DNA of 64,000 bases from Bacteroidota bacterium. Lineage in GTDB: Bacteria; Bacteroidota; Bacteroidia; Bacteroidales; TTA-H9. This document shows positions 30,827 through 40,056 of this stretch, in pieces. A model generated the notes under the pieces. The model was given only the letters and a program-made list of their open reading frames with translations. It was not told the origin of the DNA and made no database searches. The position numbers and the translations under genes were made by a program. Location of the stretch: the NCBI GenBank assembly GCA_003250395.1, contig QKGM01000038.1, forward strand, positions 1 to 64,000. The letters are read 5' to 3'. Positions within the stretch are counted from its first letter, which is position 1. The number at the start of each line of letters is the position of its first letter.

Positions 30827-31606
30827 ATGATGAAGTCAAGTGATACGGAACCACTCAAGCTGTCGGCTGTTATTATTACTCTCAACGAGGAAGCCAACAT
30901 AGAGCGTTGTATAGAATCATTGCTCCCAATAGCTGATGAGGTTGTGGTGATAGATTCAGGTTCAACTGACCTGACACAGGAAAAGGCTGTCGCGTTGGGA
31001 GCGAAGGTAATATTCCATCCGTTTGAAGGGCATATTCAACAAAAGAACTTCGCTTTGAGCATTGCTATCTATCCCCTGATTCTGTCGCTTGATGCAGATG
31101 AAGCACTTTCACAGGAGCTTGCCGCTTCTATATTTTCTGTGAAACAGTCTCCTTCTGCAATGTGTTACAGTATGAATAGGATGACTAATTATTGCGGGAA
31201 GTGGATACGTCATGGTGGTTGGTACCCTGATATTAAGGTAAGGTTAATCAGAAAAGGGAAGGCATGTTGGGATGGAGTGAATCCGCATGATAAACTTACC
31301 CCGGTAGCTGGGGCAGTCACAAGCCATATTAAAGGTGACCTGTTGCATTTTTCAATTAATTCTCTGGCTGATCATTTGAAGCAGATTGATTATTTTACCA
31401 CTATCGCTGCAAGAGAAAGGGTGAAACAATCTAAACCGGTCGGTATTCATCATTTGCTGCTGAACCCTGCTGCCAAGTTTATAAAAGACTACTTTCTGAA
31501 AGGGGGATTCAGGGATGGCCTGATTGGATTTACAATAGCCTCATTTTCTGCCTGGGCTTCTTTTCTGAAGTATATGAAAACAGCATTTTTATACCGTGGA
31601 CTATAA
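30827..31606 (+). CDS. Glycosyltransferase family 2 (LPS-core WaaE/KdtX-like)
   Basis: LSAVIITLNEEANIERCIESLLPIADEVVVIDSGSTDLT, LSLDADEAL, WIRHGGWYPDIKVRLI. Confidence 0.9.
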   Translation: MMKSSDTEPLKLSAVIITLNEEANIERCIESLLPIADEVVVIDSGSTDLTQEKAVALGAKVIFHPFEGHIQQKNFALSIAIYPLILSLDADEALSQELAASIFSVKQSPSAMCYSMNRMTNYCGKWIRHGGWYPDIKVRLIRKGKACWDGVNPHDKLTPVAGAVTSHIKGDLLHFSINSLADHLKQIDYFTTIAARERVKQSKPVGIHHLLLNPAAKFIKDYFLKGGFRDGLIGFTIASFSAWASFLKYMKTAFLYRGL

Positions 31607-32726
31607 TTTCACTATTTGTCATGTTTCAACGAAAGTGAGCTGGCGAGGCGGGGAGCAACAGTTGTTGTACCTGTTTGAGCAACTTACCGTTGTTGGTATC
31701 AGTCAACTGGTAGTGGCGCCTATAGACTCAGTATTGGCGAGCAAGTCAATTCTGGCCGGAAATTCATGCCTGAAAAGTGTATATGGTAGTAAGAATAAGC
31801 CCTTGATGTTATGGAGGATCGCGAATAAACTGAAATCTTTATCTAAAGAATACGTTAACCTGATAGTTCATGTTCATGACTCGGATGCACATACATCTGC
31901 TATCATTTCCTCCTCTGTTCTTGGAGCGCAATTACAGGTTGTAGTAAGTCGACGTGTTGATTTCCCGGTGGGAAGGAGTTGGATCTCATTGTTTAAATAT
32001 AATCATAAATCTGTAAAGAAAATAATTTGTGTTTCTGAGGAGGTTAGACGAATTACGGGAGAATCAATCAGGGATAAAGATGTGATGAGCGTAGTTTACG
32101 ATGGCATAGACACGACACGGTTTGAGAACGTTGGATCTGATTTCTTTTACAGGCACTACAATCTCCCGGAAGATACATTGATAGTCGGGAATGTTGCAGC
32201 TATTGCTCCGCATAAAGATTACTTTACATTTGTTGATGCTGCCGCGATAATCTATAGCAGAAATCCTTCTGTCAGGTTTTTTATCATCGGTGATGGACCA
32301 ATGGAGCAACAAATTGTAAACTATATCAAGTCAAAAAATCTTTCTTCAGTCATCACGTTATGCGGTTTTCTCAATCCTGTTGAACCGGCACTTAAGAGTT
32401 TGCACGTTTTGATGTTTACAAGTAAAACGGAAGGGCTGGGTAGTACGATCATTGATGCCTATTCAGCCGGAGTTCCGGTTGTTTGTACTACGGCGGGAGG
32501 AATAGCCGAAATAGCCCATCATGAAAAAAACGCGCTAACAGCCGCACCGGGCGATGCTAGACATTTGGCAATACATGTATTATCTCTGTTACAGAGCCGG
32601 GAGTTGAGAGACCGCCTTATACAACAGGCACAGCATTATGCCCAGGGTTTCTCAAGGGAAATTATGGCGCAACAAACTCTTTCCTGTTATACCGAAATAT
32701 GCAGATCCTCTCCAAACAAATGGTAA
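31596..32726 (+). CDS. Glycosyltransferase family 4
   Basis: WRGGEQQLLYLFEQL; FIIGDGPMEQQIVNYIK; FTSKTEGLGSTIIDAYSAGVPVVCTTAGGIAEI. Confidence 0.9.
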   Translation: MDYNFTICHVSTKVSWRGGEQQLLYLFEQLTVVGISQLVVAPIDSVLASKSILAGNSCLKSVYGSKNKPLMLWRIANKLKSLSKEYVNLIVHVHDSDAHTSAIISSSVLGAQLQVVVSRRVDFPVGRSWISLFKYNHKSVKKIICVSEEVRRITGESIRDKDVMSVVYDGIDTTRFENVGSDFFYRHYNLPEDTLIVGNVAAIAPHKDYFTFVDAAAIIYSRNPSVRFFIIGDGPMEQQIVNYIKSKNLSSVITLCGFLNPVEPALKSLHVLMFTSKTEGLGSTIIDAYSAGVPVVCTTAGGIAEIAHHEKNALTAAPGDARHLAIHVLSLLQSRELRDRLIQQAQHYAQGFSREIMAQQTLSCYTEICRSSPNKW

Positions 32727-33679
32727 AAAAAGGCCCGGAATGGATTGCTATTGTCAATCCAAATGCAGGTACCCGCAAGGTAGCACACGATTGGTTACAA
32801 ATCAGCGAAACTCTAAGCCGTTGGTCTGTACATCATGCTGCGATTTTTACTGAGAAAAGAGGCGATGCTATCGAGCTGGTAAGACAACAGGTTGTTCTTG
32901 GGGTACGCCATTTTATTGCCGTAGGTGGTGATGGGACACTCAATGAAGTTATAAATGGTATCTTCGGACAGGATGAAGTCCCTGCAACTGAAATTACCAT
33001 TGCTCTTATTCCTGTGGGTACAGGGAATGATTGGAGACGAACAATGGGGGTTCCGCTTGGATATGACGAGGCTGCAAGGGCAATCAGTAAGTGTTTTGTT
33101 CGGATTCAGGATATTGGGCGTATCGATTTCGTTGAAAACGGGATGATTCAGGTCAGGTACTTTGCCAATGTAGCCGGTATAGGATACGATGCACTGGTAG
33201 CATCGGAAGTGAATCATAAGAAAGATAAAGGGGCTCACGGTATCTTCACCTATTTGTCAAGTTTAGTGAGAAGCCTTTTTAATTATAAGACCAGCATCCT
33301 TGATATTTCGGTCGACGACGATGTGATCAGATCGGAAGTTTTTAGTCTGAGTATTGGGATAGGCAGGTATAATGGCGGAGGTATGATGCAATTACCTGAA
33401 GCAATTCCGGATGACGGGCTTTTTGACATTACCCTGATACGGAAGATAGGAAAGTTAGCTGTGTTAGGGCAGATTAAAAATCTTTATGATGGAACATTTG
33501 TAAAGCACAAAGCTGTAACATGCCTTCGTGGATACCAAGTAACCGTTAAATCGGCCCAACCTTTGATGATAGAAGCCGATGGCGAATCTATCGGGCAGAC
33601 TCCGGCAACTTTTCATCTGTTGCCTGCTGCTTTGAGTGTGGTAGTTGACCCGCTGCTTGCAGGTATGAAATCCGTTTGA
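32720..33679 (+). CDS. YegS/DAGK-family lipid kinase
   Basis: AIVNPNAGTRK; GVRHFIAVGGDGTLNEVINGI; PVGTGNDWRRTMGVP. ORF opens at 32699. Confidence 0.9.
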   Translation: MVKKGPEWIAIVNPNAGTRKVAHDWLQISETLSRWSVHHAAIFTEKRGDAIELVRQQVVLGVRHFIAVGGDGTLNEVINGIFGQDEVPATEITIALIPVGTGNDWRRTMGVPLGYDEAARAISKCFVRIQDIGRIDFVENGMIQVRYFANVAGIGYDALVASEVNHKKDKGAHGIFTYLSSLVRSLFNYKTSILDISVDDDVIRSEVFSLSIGIGRYNGGGMMQLPEAIPDDGLFDITLIRKIGKLAVLGQIKNLYDGTFVKHKAVTCLRGYQVTVKSAQPLMIEADGESIGQTPATFHLLPAALSVVVDPLLAGMKSV

Positions 33680-34061
33680 TTTAGTTAAAAAAGAAAAAAT
33701 AGTTTATGCTATCCAGAGATCAGAGGTCAATGAAAACCAGCTTCAAATGGAAACAGCAGAACCTCCCCAATAACCGGATTCAGGCTTTATAAGTCATTTC
33801 TTTGTAAGAGTATTTTTTTGTAGAATATCGGGATTATCGCACGCAAATATCCTTTAGTCATGTTTTTAACCGAGACTTTAAGTCTGATATTTTATCTCGA
33901 AATGTTGTGATTTATTAAGCGACTTCATGATAAAACCATTGTGATTCAACCTCTGTGTTTTTTTGATCTGATCACCATAGAATGAAGCAGACCTTCATTA
34001 AATATCACCATTTTTTCTTTCCTTTGCATTAGCAATCACTACTTTTCTTTTATTAGTCAAT

Positions 34062-35177
34062 ATGAAACGTTACAATCAGGATTCTCGCATTGTTATGACA
34101 CTCGACGCAGGAGGTACAAATTTTGTCTTTGGTGCCATTAAGGGCGAGAAGCAGATAGTTCCCCATTTCAGTCTTCCAGCTGCTGCAGATAGTCTTGGTG
34201 CGGTCCTGGATAATATACGGAATGGGTTCAGGCAGGTAGCGGAGGCATTGCCCATACCAGCTGTAGCTATCAGTTTTTGTTTTCCCGGTCCTGCCGATTA
34301 CGAGCAGGGAATCATTGGAAACCTGGAAAACCTGCCGACCTTTAAGGGTGGTGTTGCGCTTGGCCCTTTTCTTGAAGATGAGTTTGGTATCCCTGTCTAC
34401 ATCAACAATGATGGTGACCTGTTTGCATATGGAGAGGCCATAGCCGGCCTGTTACCCGAAGTAAATGATCTGCTTGAAAAGGCCGGACATCCTAAACGTT
34501 ACCGGAATCTTTTCGGTGCAACCTTTGGAACTGGCTTTGGAGGGGGTATCATTTCTCGTGGCCGCATGTTCACAGGTGACAACTCCGCCCAGGGAGAGAT
34601 TAACAGAATGAGCAATAAGCTATATCCAGGACATAGTGCCGAGGAGAGTGTTAATATAAGGGGTGTAATGCGAGTCTATATGCGTGAAGCCGGACTTTCA
34701 GGGATTGAATGCCCGGAGCCACGGGAAATCTTTGAAATAGGAATGGGTCGCAGGCCAGGAGATATTGAAGCTGCCAGAAAAGCATTTGAAGAATTGGCCA
34801 TTGTCGGGGGAAATGCTATTGCCGATGCCGTAACCCTGACAGACGGCCTTGTTGTATTGGGTGGCGGTCTTTCAGGTGCATGGCCCTTGTTTCTGGATCG
34901 TTTGGTAGATGAGATGAATACACCCCACAAGACATTTAGTGACCGGCCACTTGATCGACTGGAAATTAAGGTTTTCAATCTTGAAAATCCGGATCAGTTA
35001 AAAACTTTTCTCGCTGGGGAACGTCATCAGATAGTTGTCCCTGGTTCTACAAGAAGCATTAGCTATGATCCTATGCAAAGGATTGGAGTTGGGATCACCA
35101 GGCTGGGAACCTCAGAAGCTGTTGCTGTAGGAGCATATACTTATGCCTTGCATCGTCTTGATGGAGGTCGCATATAA
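34062..35177 (+). CDS. ROK family sugar kinase/protein
   Basis: VMTLDAGGTNFVFGAIKG; GATFGTGFGGGIISRGRMF; LGGGLSGAW. Confidence 0.88.
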   Translation: MKRYNQDSRIVMTLDAGGTNFVFGAIKGEKQIVPHFSLPAAADSLGAVLDNIRNGFRQVAEALPIPAVAISFCFPGPADYEQGIIGNLENLPTFKGGVALGPFLEDEFGIPVYINNDGDLFAYGEAIAGLLPEVNDLLEKAGHPKRYRNLFGATFGTGFGGGIISRGRMFTGDNSAQGEINRMSNKLYPGHSAEESVNIRGVMRVYMREAGLSGIECPEPREIFEIGMGRRPGDIEAARKAFEELAIVGGNAIADAVTLTDGLVVLGGGLSGAWPLFLDRLVDEMNTPHKTFSDRPLDRLEIKVFNLENPDQLKTFLAGERHQIVVPGSTRSISYDPMQRIGVGITRLGTSEAVAVGAYTYALHRLDGGRI

Positions 35178-35216
35178 TTAACTATTGATAAATCATGTTA
35201 TTAATAAATAATTTGT

Positions 35217-35245
35217 AAAAGAGGCGACAACTGTCGCCTCTTTTA
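35217..35245 (+). terminator. Rho-independent terminator
   Basis: AAAAGAGGCGACAactGTCGCCTCTTTTATT. Confidence 0.9.
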
Positions 35246-35248
35246 TTA

Positions 35249-35256
35249 TATCTTTG
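35249..35256 (+). promoter_or_regulatory. Putative -7 promoter element TATCTTTG for the riboswitch transcript
   Basis: TAnnTTTG match just upstream of the riboswitch. Confidence 0.5.
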
Positions 35257-35264
35257 CCACGTAT

Positions 35265-35424
35265 TGGTTCTTAACATTTGTTTAAGCTAAGAGGGAATCA
35301 GGTGAAATACCTGAACAGTTACCGCTGCTGTTAACTCCATCAATGTTCCGGCTCACCTTAAGCCACTGTCCGCCTCAGGCGGATGGGAAGGCACGCTGGA
35401 ACGGAGTAAGTCAGAAGACCTGCC
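35265..35424 (+). promoter_or_regulatory. Cobalamin riboswitch
   Basis: GAGGGAATCAGGTGAAATACCTGAACAGTTACCGCTGCTGTTAACT ... B12 box GCCACTG ... GGGAAGGC...AGTAAGTCAGAAGACCTGCC; precedes a TonB receptor. Confidence 0.93.
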
Positions 35425-35554
35425 AGTACATGTTGCATTTGTGGCTTTCGGATAAAAGGCGCGATGTGTGAACTGTAAAAAGCTCATTCACCCTGTTGGT
35501 TTCGTTCCGTCAGCTTCAAATGATTGAATTTATTGATTTAATCATTTGTGGTAG

Positions 35555-37471
35555 ATGTTTTTCGGTCAGAATAAATACATTGTTATCCTCCAGTTGCTTG
35601 GATTGAGCTGTTCGGTTTTAGCTCAAAAGCCCGATTCTGTTATTTCATTGGGAGAAGTTGCCATCATTTCTACCCCTATCAGGCAAGTTTCAACCACTTC
35701 CTTCAATGAACAGATTTCTCCGGCACTTATAGCCGACTTTGCCTCTCATCCGGTTTCGGAGTTAATTGCACGAACGAGTGCTGTAATTATTAATCAATAT
35801 GGTCCTGGCGGATTGGCTACAATTTCACTTCGAGGCTCCGGCTCTTCACAGACAGCTATTCTCTGGAATGGTTTCAATTTGCAAAGCCCCATGAATGGAG
35901 GAATGAATCTGAGTCAGCTTCCGGTCAGTTTTATTGATGAGATTGAGGTAAACCATGGAGGTCAGGGGGCACAACAGGGGAATAGTGCTATTGGAGGTGT
36001 TGTTCAGATGAACACCAAGGTTGATATACAATCTGGGTTTTCCGGATCTTTAACTCAAATGGCCGGAAGTTTTGGAAACTACTTTAGTGGATTGAAATTA
36101 CGCTATGGGTTTGGTAACGTTTCGTTATCAACACGCATATTTTATCAGACTGCTGAAAACGATTTCCCTTTCATCAATACAGCACAATATGGAAAACCCA
36201 GGATGAAGCAGCCTAATGCTGCGCTAAAACAATATGGTGTGTTGCAAACAGCATTGTGGCAGGTCAACCCGGATCAACAGCTTACCATAAGGTTTTGGGC
36301 CCAGAGTTATGATAAGGATCTGCCCCCTCTTATGAGCAATCTCAGCAGCCAGCAACATCAACTGGATGATGACTATAGAATTGCAACTGAGTGGAATGGA
36401 GTGAAAGGTCGTTTTAATTGGGTGTTAAGATCGGGATATCTGTTTAACAAGCAGATTTACAGTGATGAAGCTTCTGGTATTAAAGCGGATAACAGGGCCT
36501 CCTCGTGGCAGAATAATTTTGAAGGTATGTGGCGGCTTAGTGATAGTCACCGTTTGATCTTTCAGGCAGGGTCTTCTTTCGAAAGTGGCTTAAGTGATAA
36601 TTATTCCGGAGCCAGGCACAGAAATCTCACGTGGATTATGTTGGGATACAGGTATGCATTTTCTGAAAACAAGGCTGTAATAACTACTTCCATACGTGAA
36701 GAACTCACCGATTTGACAACCACAGCACCTACGTTCGCTGTAGGTACAGATATACAATTGTCAAATAGATTGATATTGCATTCCAATATTGCTCGAAGTT
36801 ATCGTATTCCTACACTAAATGATTTGTATTGGAACATCTGGGGAAATCCTGGCCTGAAACCAGAACAAGGTTATACTTTTGATCTTGGCATTAACTATAA
36901 ACATAAGGCAGGGAGCTGGTGTACTGAGATAGGGGTGACAGGATTCAGCAACCACATATCTGATTGGATTATTTGGTTGCCTAAGGGGTTAATTTGGACA
37001 CCAGAAAACCTTAAAATGGTTTGGTCAAGAGGGATTGAGAGCCAGGCATCTGTTGTATGGGTACTTTTCCCGTTTAATGCGGGAGTAACCGCCAAGTATA
37101 ACTATACCAGAGCTGCCCAGTTGAACACAGCAAATACTCCAGTCAACGAAAGGCTTCAGTTAATCTACGTGCCTGAACACAAGGCTATGGTTTCACTGAC
37201 TTTCGGATGGAAGCGGTTCGATATCAGATTTGACCAGTCATATACGGGGCAACGTTATACTGACGCAGATAATCTTATTCCTCTTGATAGCTACCTGGTT
37301 GGGGACATTTCAATTGGTAATCGATTTGAACTGAGGCGATGGAATGCCAATGTAAGGATCAGGATCAACAATGTTTTCGATGAAAACTATCAGGCGGTTG
37401 CCTGGTATGCTATGCCCGGTCGTAGTGTTGAGTTGAGTATAACCTTCTCATTTAATGAACCTGTTAATTAA
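35555..37471 (+). CDS. TonB-dependent receptor (BtuB-like, presumed corrinoid uptake)
   Basis: Plug domain (TSAVIINQYGPGGLATISLRGSGSSQTAILWNGFNLQSPMNGGMNLSQLP) and C-terminal barrel; downstream of cobalamin riboswitch. Confidence 0.9.
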   Translation: MFFGQNKYIVILQLLGLSCSVLAQKPDSVISLGEVAIISTPIRQVSTTSFNEQISPALIADFASHPVSELIARTSAVIINQYGPGGLATISLRGSGSSQTAILWNGFNLQSPMNGGMNLSQLPVSFIDEIEVNHGGQGAQQGNSAIGGVVQMNTKVDIQSGFSGSLTQMAGSFGNYFSGLKLRYGFGNVSLSTRIFYQTAENDFPFINTAQYGKPRMKQPNAALKQYGVLQTALWQVNPDQQLTIRFWAQSYDKDLPPLMSNLSSQQHQLDDDYRIATEWNGVKGRFNWVLRSGYLFNKQIYSDEASGIKADNRASSWQNNFEGMWRLSDSHRLIFQAGSSFESGLSDNYSGARHRNLTWIMLGYRYAFSENKAVITTSIREELTDLTTTAPTFAVGTDIQLSNRLILHSNIARSYRIPTLNDLYWNIWGNPGLKPEQGYTFDLGINYKHKAGSWCTEIGVTGFSNHISDWIIWLPKGLIWTPENLKMVWSRGIESQASVVWVLFPFNAGVTAKYNYTRAAQLNTANTPVNERLQLIYVPEHKAMVSLTFGWKRFDIRFDQSYTGQRYTDADNLIPLDSYLVGDISIGNRFELRRWNANVRIRINNVFDENYQAVAWYAMPGRSVELSITFSFNEPVN

Positions 37472-37493
37472 ACTATATTACAAAATCCTAATT

Positions 37494-38588
37494 ATGAAAA
37501 TGCAATTCTCGTTTATTCGTTTCTTCAGTGTTTTGTCCGTGGTTTCGGTACTGATTACCTCTTGTAGCAAAGATGATAACCCGGACAAACCTACAATTGT
37601 AAATCCTATTTATTCCGGAGGAGCCTTCATTTGTAATGAAGGAGCCTTTATGCAGGGAAATGCAACTCTCGATTTTTTCAGCTATACGACTTCGAGCGTA
37701 ATAAGCAATGTGTTCGAATCCATCAATCAACGTCCGGTTGGAGATGTACTTCAATCAATGAGTATTATAGGAGACTATGGATACCTGGTAGTTAACAATT
37801 CAAATAAGATTGAGGTGGTGACCATGCAAGACATGAAAGAGGCAGGTGTTATCGAAGGTGTCACTGCGCCGCGTTATATTATTAAAGTTTCTGATAACAA
37901 AGCGTATGTAAGTCAGTGGGGTGATGATGGTAAGATTAAAGTAGTCGACATGAACTCCCTGGAAGTAGTTAAAACCATAGAAACAGGATCAGGCCCTGAA
38001 CAAATGATAGTCTATAATGATCTTGTTTATGTTGCCAATGGTGGTGGTTGGGCAGCGGACAGTACTATTACTGTTATCAACCCAAACAATGATGTTGTAG
38101 TTGGTACTGTTAAAGTGGGATACAACCCTAAAAGTTTTGCTGTTGATGCAGGTGGCTCACTTTGGGTGCTTTGTTATGGCCATGTTGTATATGACCCCGT
38201 TACCTGGGAAATAGCAAGCGAAATGCCTTCTAAACTTGTTAAGTTAAGTGGAACCTCACTTGGTATTGATGAAGAGAAAATTATTGGTATATCTGCCCAC
38301 CCAACTATGCTTGCAGCAAGCCCTGATGGGTCAACATTTTATTACGGAGGTGGTTATGGTTTTCCGGGAATTTTTGCCTGGGATAATCATTCAGCAACAC
38401 TTCCTGCAACACCTATATCCGATAAGTTGTTTTATGGCTTTAACGTAAATCCGGATAACGGTGAGATATTTGGTCTTGAAGCTCCATCCTTCACCTCCCC
38501 CGGGGTGTTGTACCGGTTTTCTTCTGATGGAACTCTGCTGGGGCAATACCCAACAGGTATCGGTCCAAATTCAGTTGTTTTCTATTAA
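37494..38588 (+). CDS. DUF5074-type YncE-like beta-propeller surface lipoprotein
   Basis: LITSCSKDD lipobox; GGAFICNEGAFMQGNATLDFFS; repeated propeller blades. Confidence 0.85.
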   Translation: MKMQFSFIRFFSVLSVVSVLITSCSKDDNPDKPTIVNPIYSGGAFICNEGAFMQGNATLDFFSYTTSSVISNVFESINQRPVGDVLQSMSIIGDYGYLVVNNSNKIEVVTMQDMKEAGVIEGVTAPRYIIKVSDNKAYVSQWGDDGKIKVVDMNSLEVVKTIETGSGPEQMIVYNDLVYVANGGGWAADSTITVINPNNDVVVGTVKVGYNPKSFAVDAGGSLWVLCYGHVVYDPVTWEIASEMPSKLVKLSGTSLGIDEEKIIGISAHPTMLAASPDGSTFYYGGGYGFPGIFAWDNHSATLPATPISDKLFYGFNVNPDNGEIFGLEAPSFTSPGVLYRFSSDGTLLGQYPTGIGPNSVVFY

Positions 38589-38601
38589 TTAAAAACTAAA
38601 A

Positions 38602-38635
38602 AAAACGCCGGAAACATTAGTTCCGGCGTTTTTTA
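38602..38635 (+). terminator. Rho-independent terminator
   Basis: AAAACGCCGGAAacattagTTCCGGCGTTTTTTA. Confidence 0.92.
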
Positions 38636-38791
38636 TAGGGTGAGCAAAATAGTATTAAACATTTTCTGTGTTATGTACAGAAATCTTTGTTATATCAAAA
38701 GGTACCTTGTATGATACATGTTGAGAACAGTATACTAACAATTTGATTTACCTTGTTCATCTCAACATATTTATAGTTGGGTGTTAATTCT

Positions 38792-39379
38792 CTACCTGTA
38801 TAAATTGTTTTTTTCGATGTATTCTCCTACTCCGTTTGGTAGCATGTGGTTGAGATTTAGTCCGTTCCTGATCCCTTCTCTAATGAGGCTCGATGAGATT
38901 GCCATTTGTGGGGGATACAGAATCGTGACATGAGAATGCCTGGCAAATATACCACCATCATAGCCGGGGCGGGCATATACATAAATCTGATGTTGACTGA
39001 GTATTTCCTCAGGGTTTTTCCATTTATGAAAAGCTGCAAGATTATCACCCCCAACTATAAGGGCAAAATCCCGTGCTGGATACTTTTCTTTTAATCTGGT
39101 GAGGGTATCTATAGTATAGGAAGGTTTTGGCATTCGGAATTCAATGTCGATAGCTCTGAAACGGGGATCATCCTGTAGAGCCAATCGTACCATCTCCAGT
39201 CTGTCTAACTCAGGTGCCAGCGTTTTTGAATCTTTTAAGGGATTTTGAGGTGAGACTACAAACCATACCTCCTTCATTGTTGAGAAAGCAGCGAAGTAAT
39301 TGGCCATCACCATGTGTCCGACATGTATTGGGTTAAAAGATCCGAAAAACAATCCGGTCAGTCTACTGATTTTAGCCAT
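38792..39379 (-). CDS. nadD: Nicotinate-nucleotide adenylyltransferase
   Basis: GLFFGSFNPIHVGHMVMANYF; ISSSLIREGIRNG. Confidence 0.95.
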   Translation of the reverse strand: MAKISRLTGLFFGSFNPIHVGHMVMANYFAAFSTMKEVWFVVSPQNPLKDSKTLAPELDRLEMVRLALQDDPRFRAIDIEFRMPKPSYTIDTLTRLKEKYPARDFALIVGGDNLAAFHKWKNPEEILSQHQIYVYARPGYDGGIFARHSHVTILYPPQMAISSSLIREGIRNGLNLNHMLPNGVGEYIEKNNLYR

Positions 39380-39953
39380 TGCTCTGGTTTTGATTATCAG
39401 GATGTCGGAAGCAGGTTGTTAAATGATCATTAACCATACCTGCAGCCTGCAAAAAGGCATAAACGATTGTAGAGCCGACGAAGGTGAATCCCCTTTTTTT
39501 CATATCCCGGCTGATAGTGTCTGATAATTCTGTACGGGCTGGGATTTCCTTTAAGCTGTTGAAGCGATTAACGATAACCTCCCCGTTGGTGAAGCCCCAA
39601 ATGTAGTTATTAAAACTTCCGAATTCTTCCCGGATTCCAATAAATGCCTTGGCATTAGTCATTGTAGCGGCTATTTTAAGCCGGTTTCTGATTATTCCTT
39701 CATTTTGCATTAATCCGGCAAGTTTTTTATCATCATAACAGGCAATTTTCTCATAATCGAAATTGTCGAATGCCTGTCTGAAGTTCTCTCTTTTCTTTAG
39801 AATAGTGAGCCAACTCAAACCTGCCTGAAAGGCATCGAGAACGATGAATTCAAACCATGCCAGGTCATCATGCAGAGGAATACCCCACTCGTGATCGTGG
39901 TATTCGGTCATTATCGGATGATTAAGTGTCCATCCACATCTTTCTGTTATCAT
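39372..39953 (-). CDS. tag: DNA-3-methyladenine glycosylase I
   Basis: RCGWTLNHPIMTEYHDHEWGIPLHDDLAWFEFIVLDAFQAGLSWLTILKKRENFR. Confidence 0.96.
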   Translation of the reverse strand: MITERCGWTLNHPIMTEYHDHEWGIPLHDDLAWFEFIVLDAFQAGLSWLTILKKRENFRQAFDNFDYEKIACYDDKKLAGLMQNEGIIRNRLKIAATMTNAKAFIGIREEFGSFNNYIWGFTNGEVIVNRFNSLKEIPARTELSDTISRDMKKRGFTFVGSTIVYAFLQAAGMVNDHLTTCFRHPDNQNQSNG

Positions 39954-40056
39954 GGTAAATTCAAAGTTTAATAATTGTACTTAATTGTTATCAAGGGGTA
40001 TGTTATTTTTTTAAATAGTCGGTATAATCAAATACAGTACTCGTAGATTGGAATAT

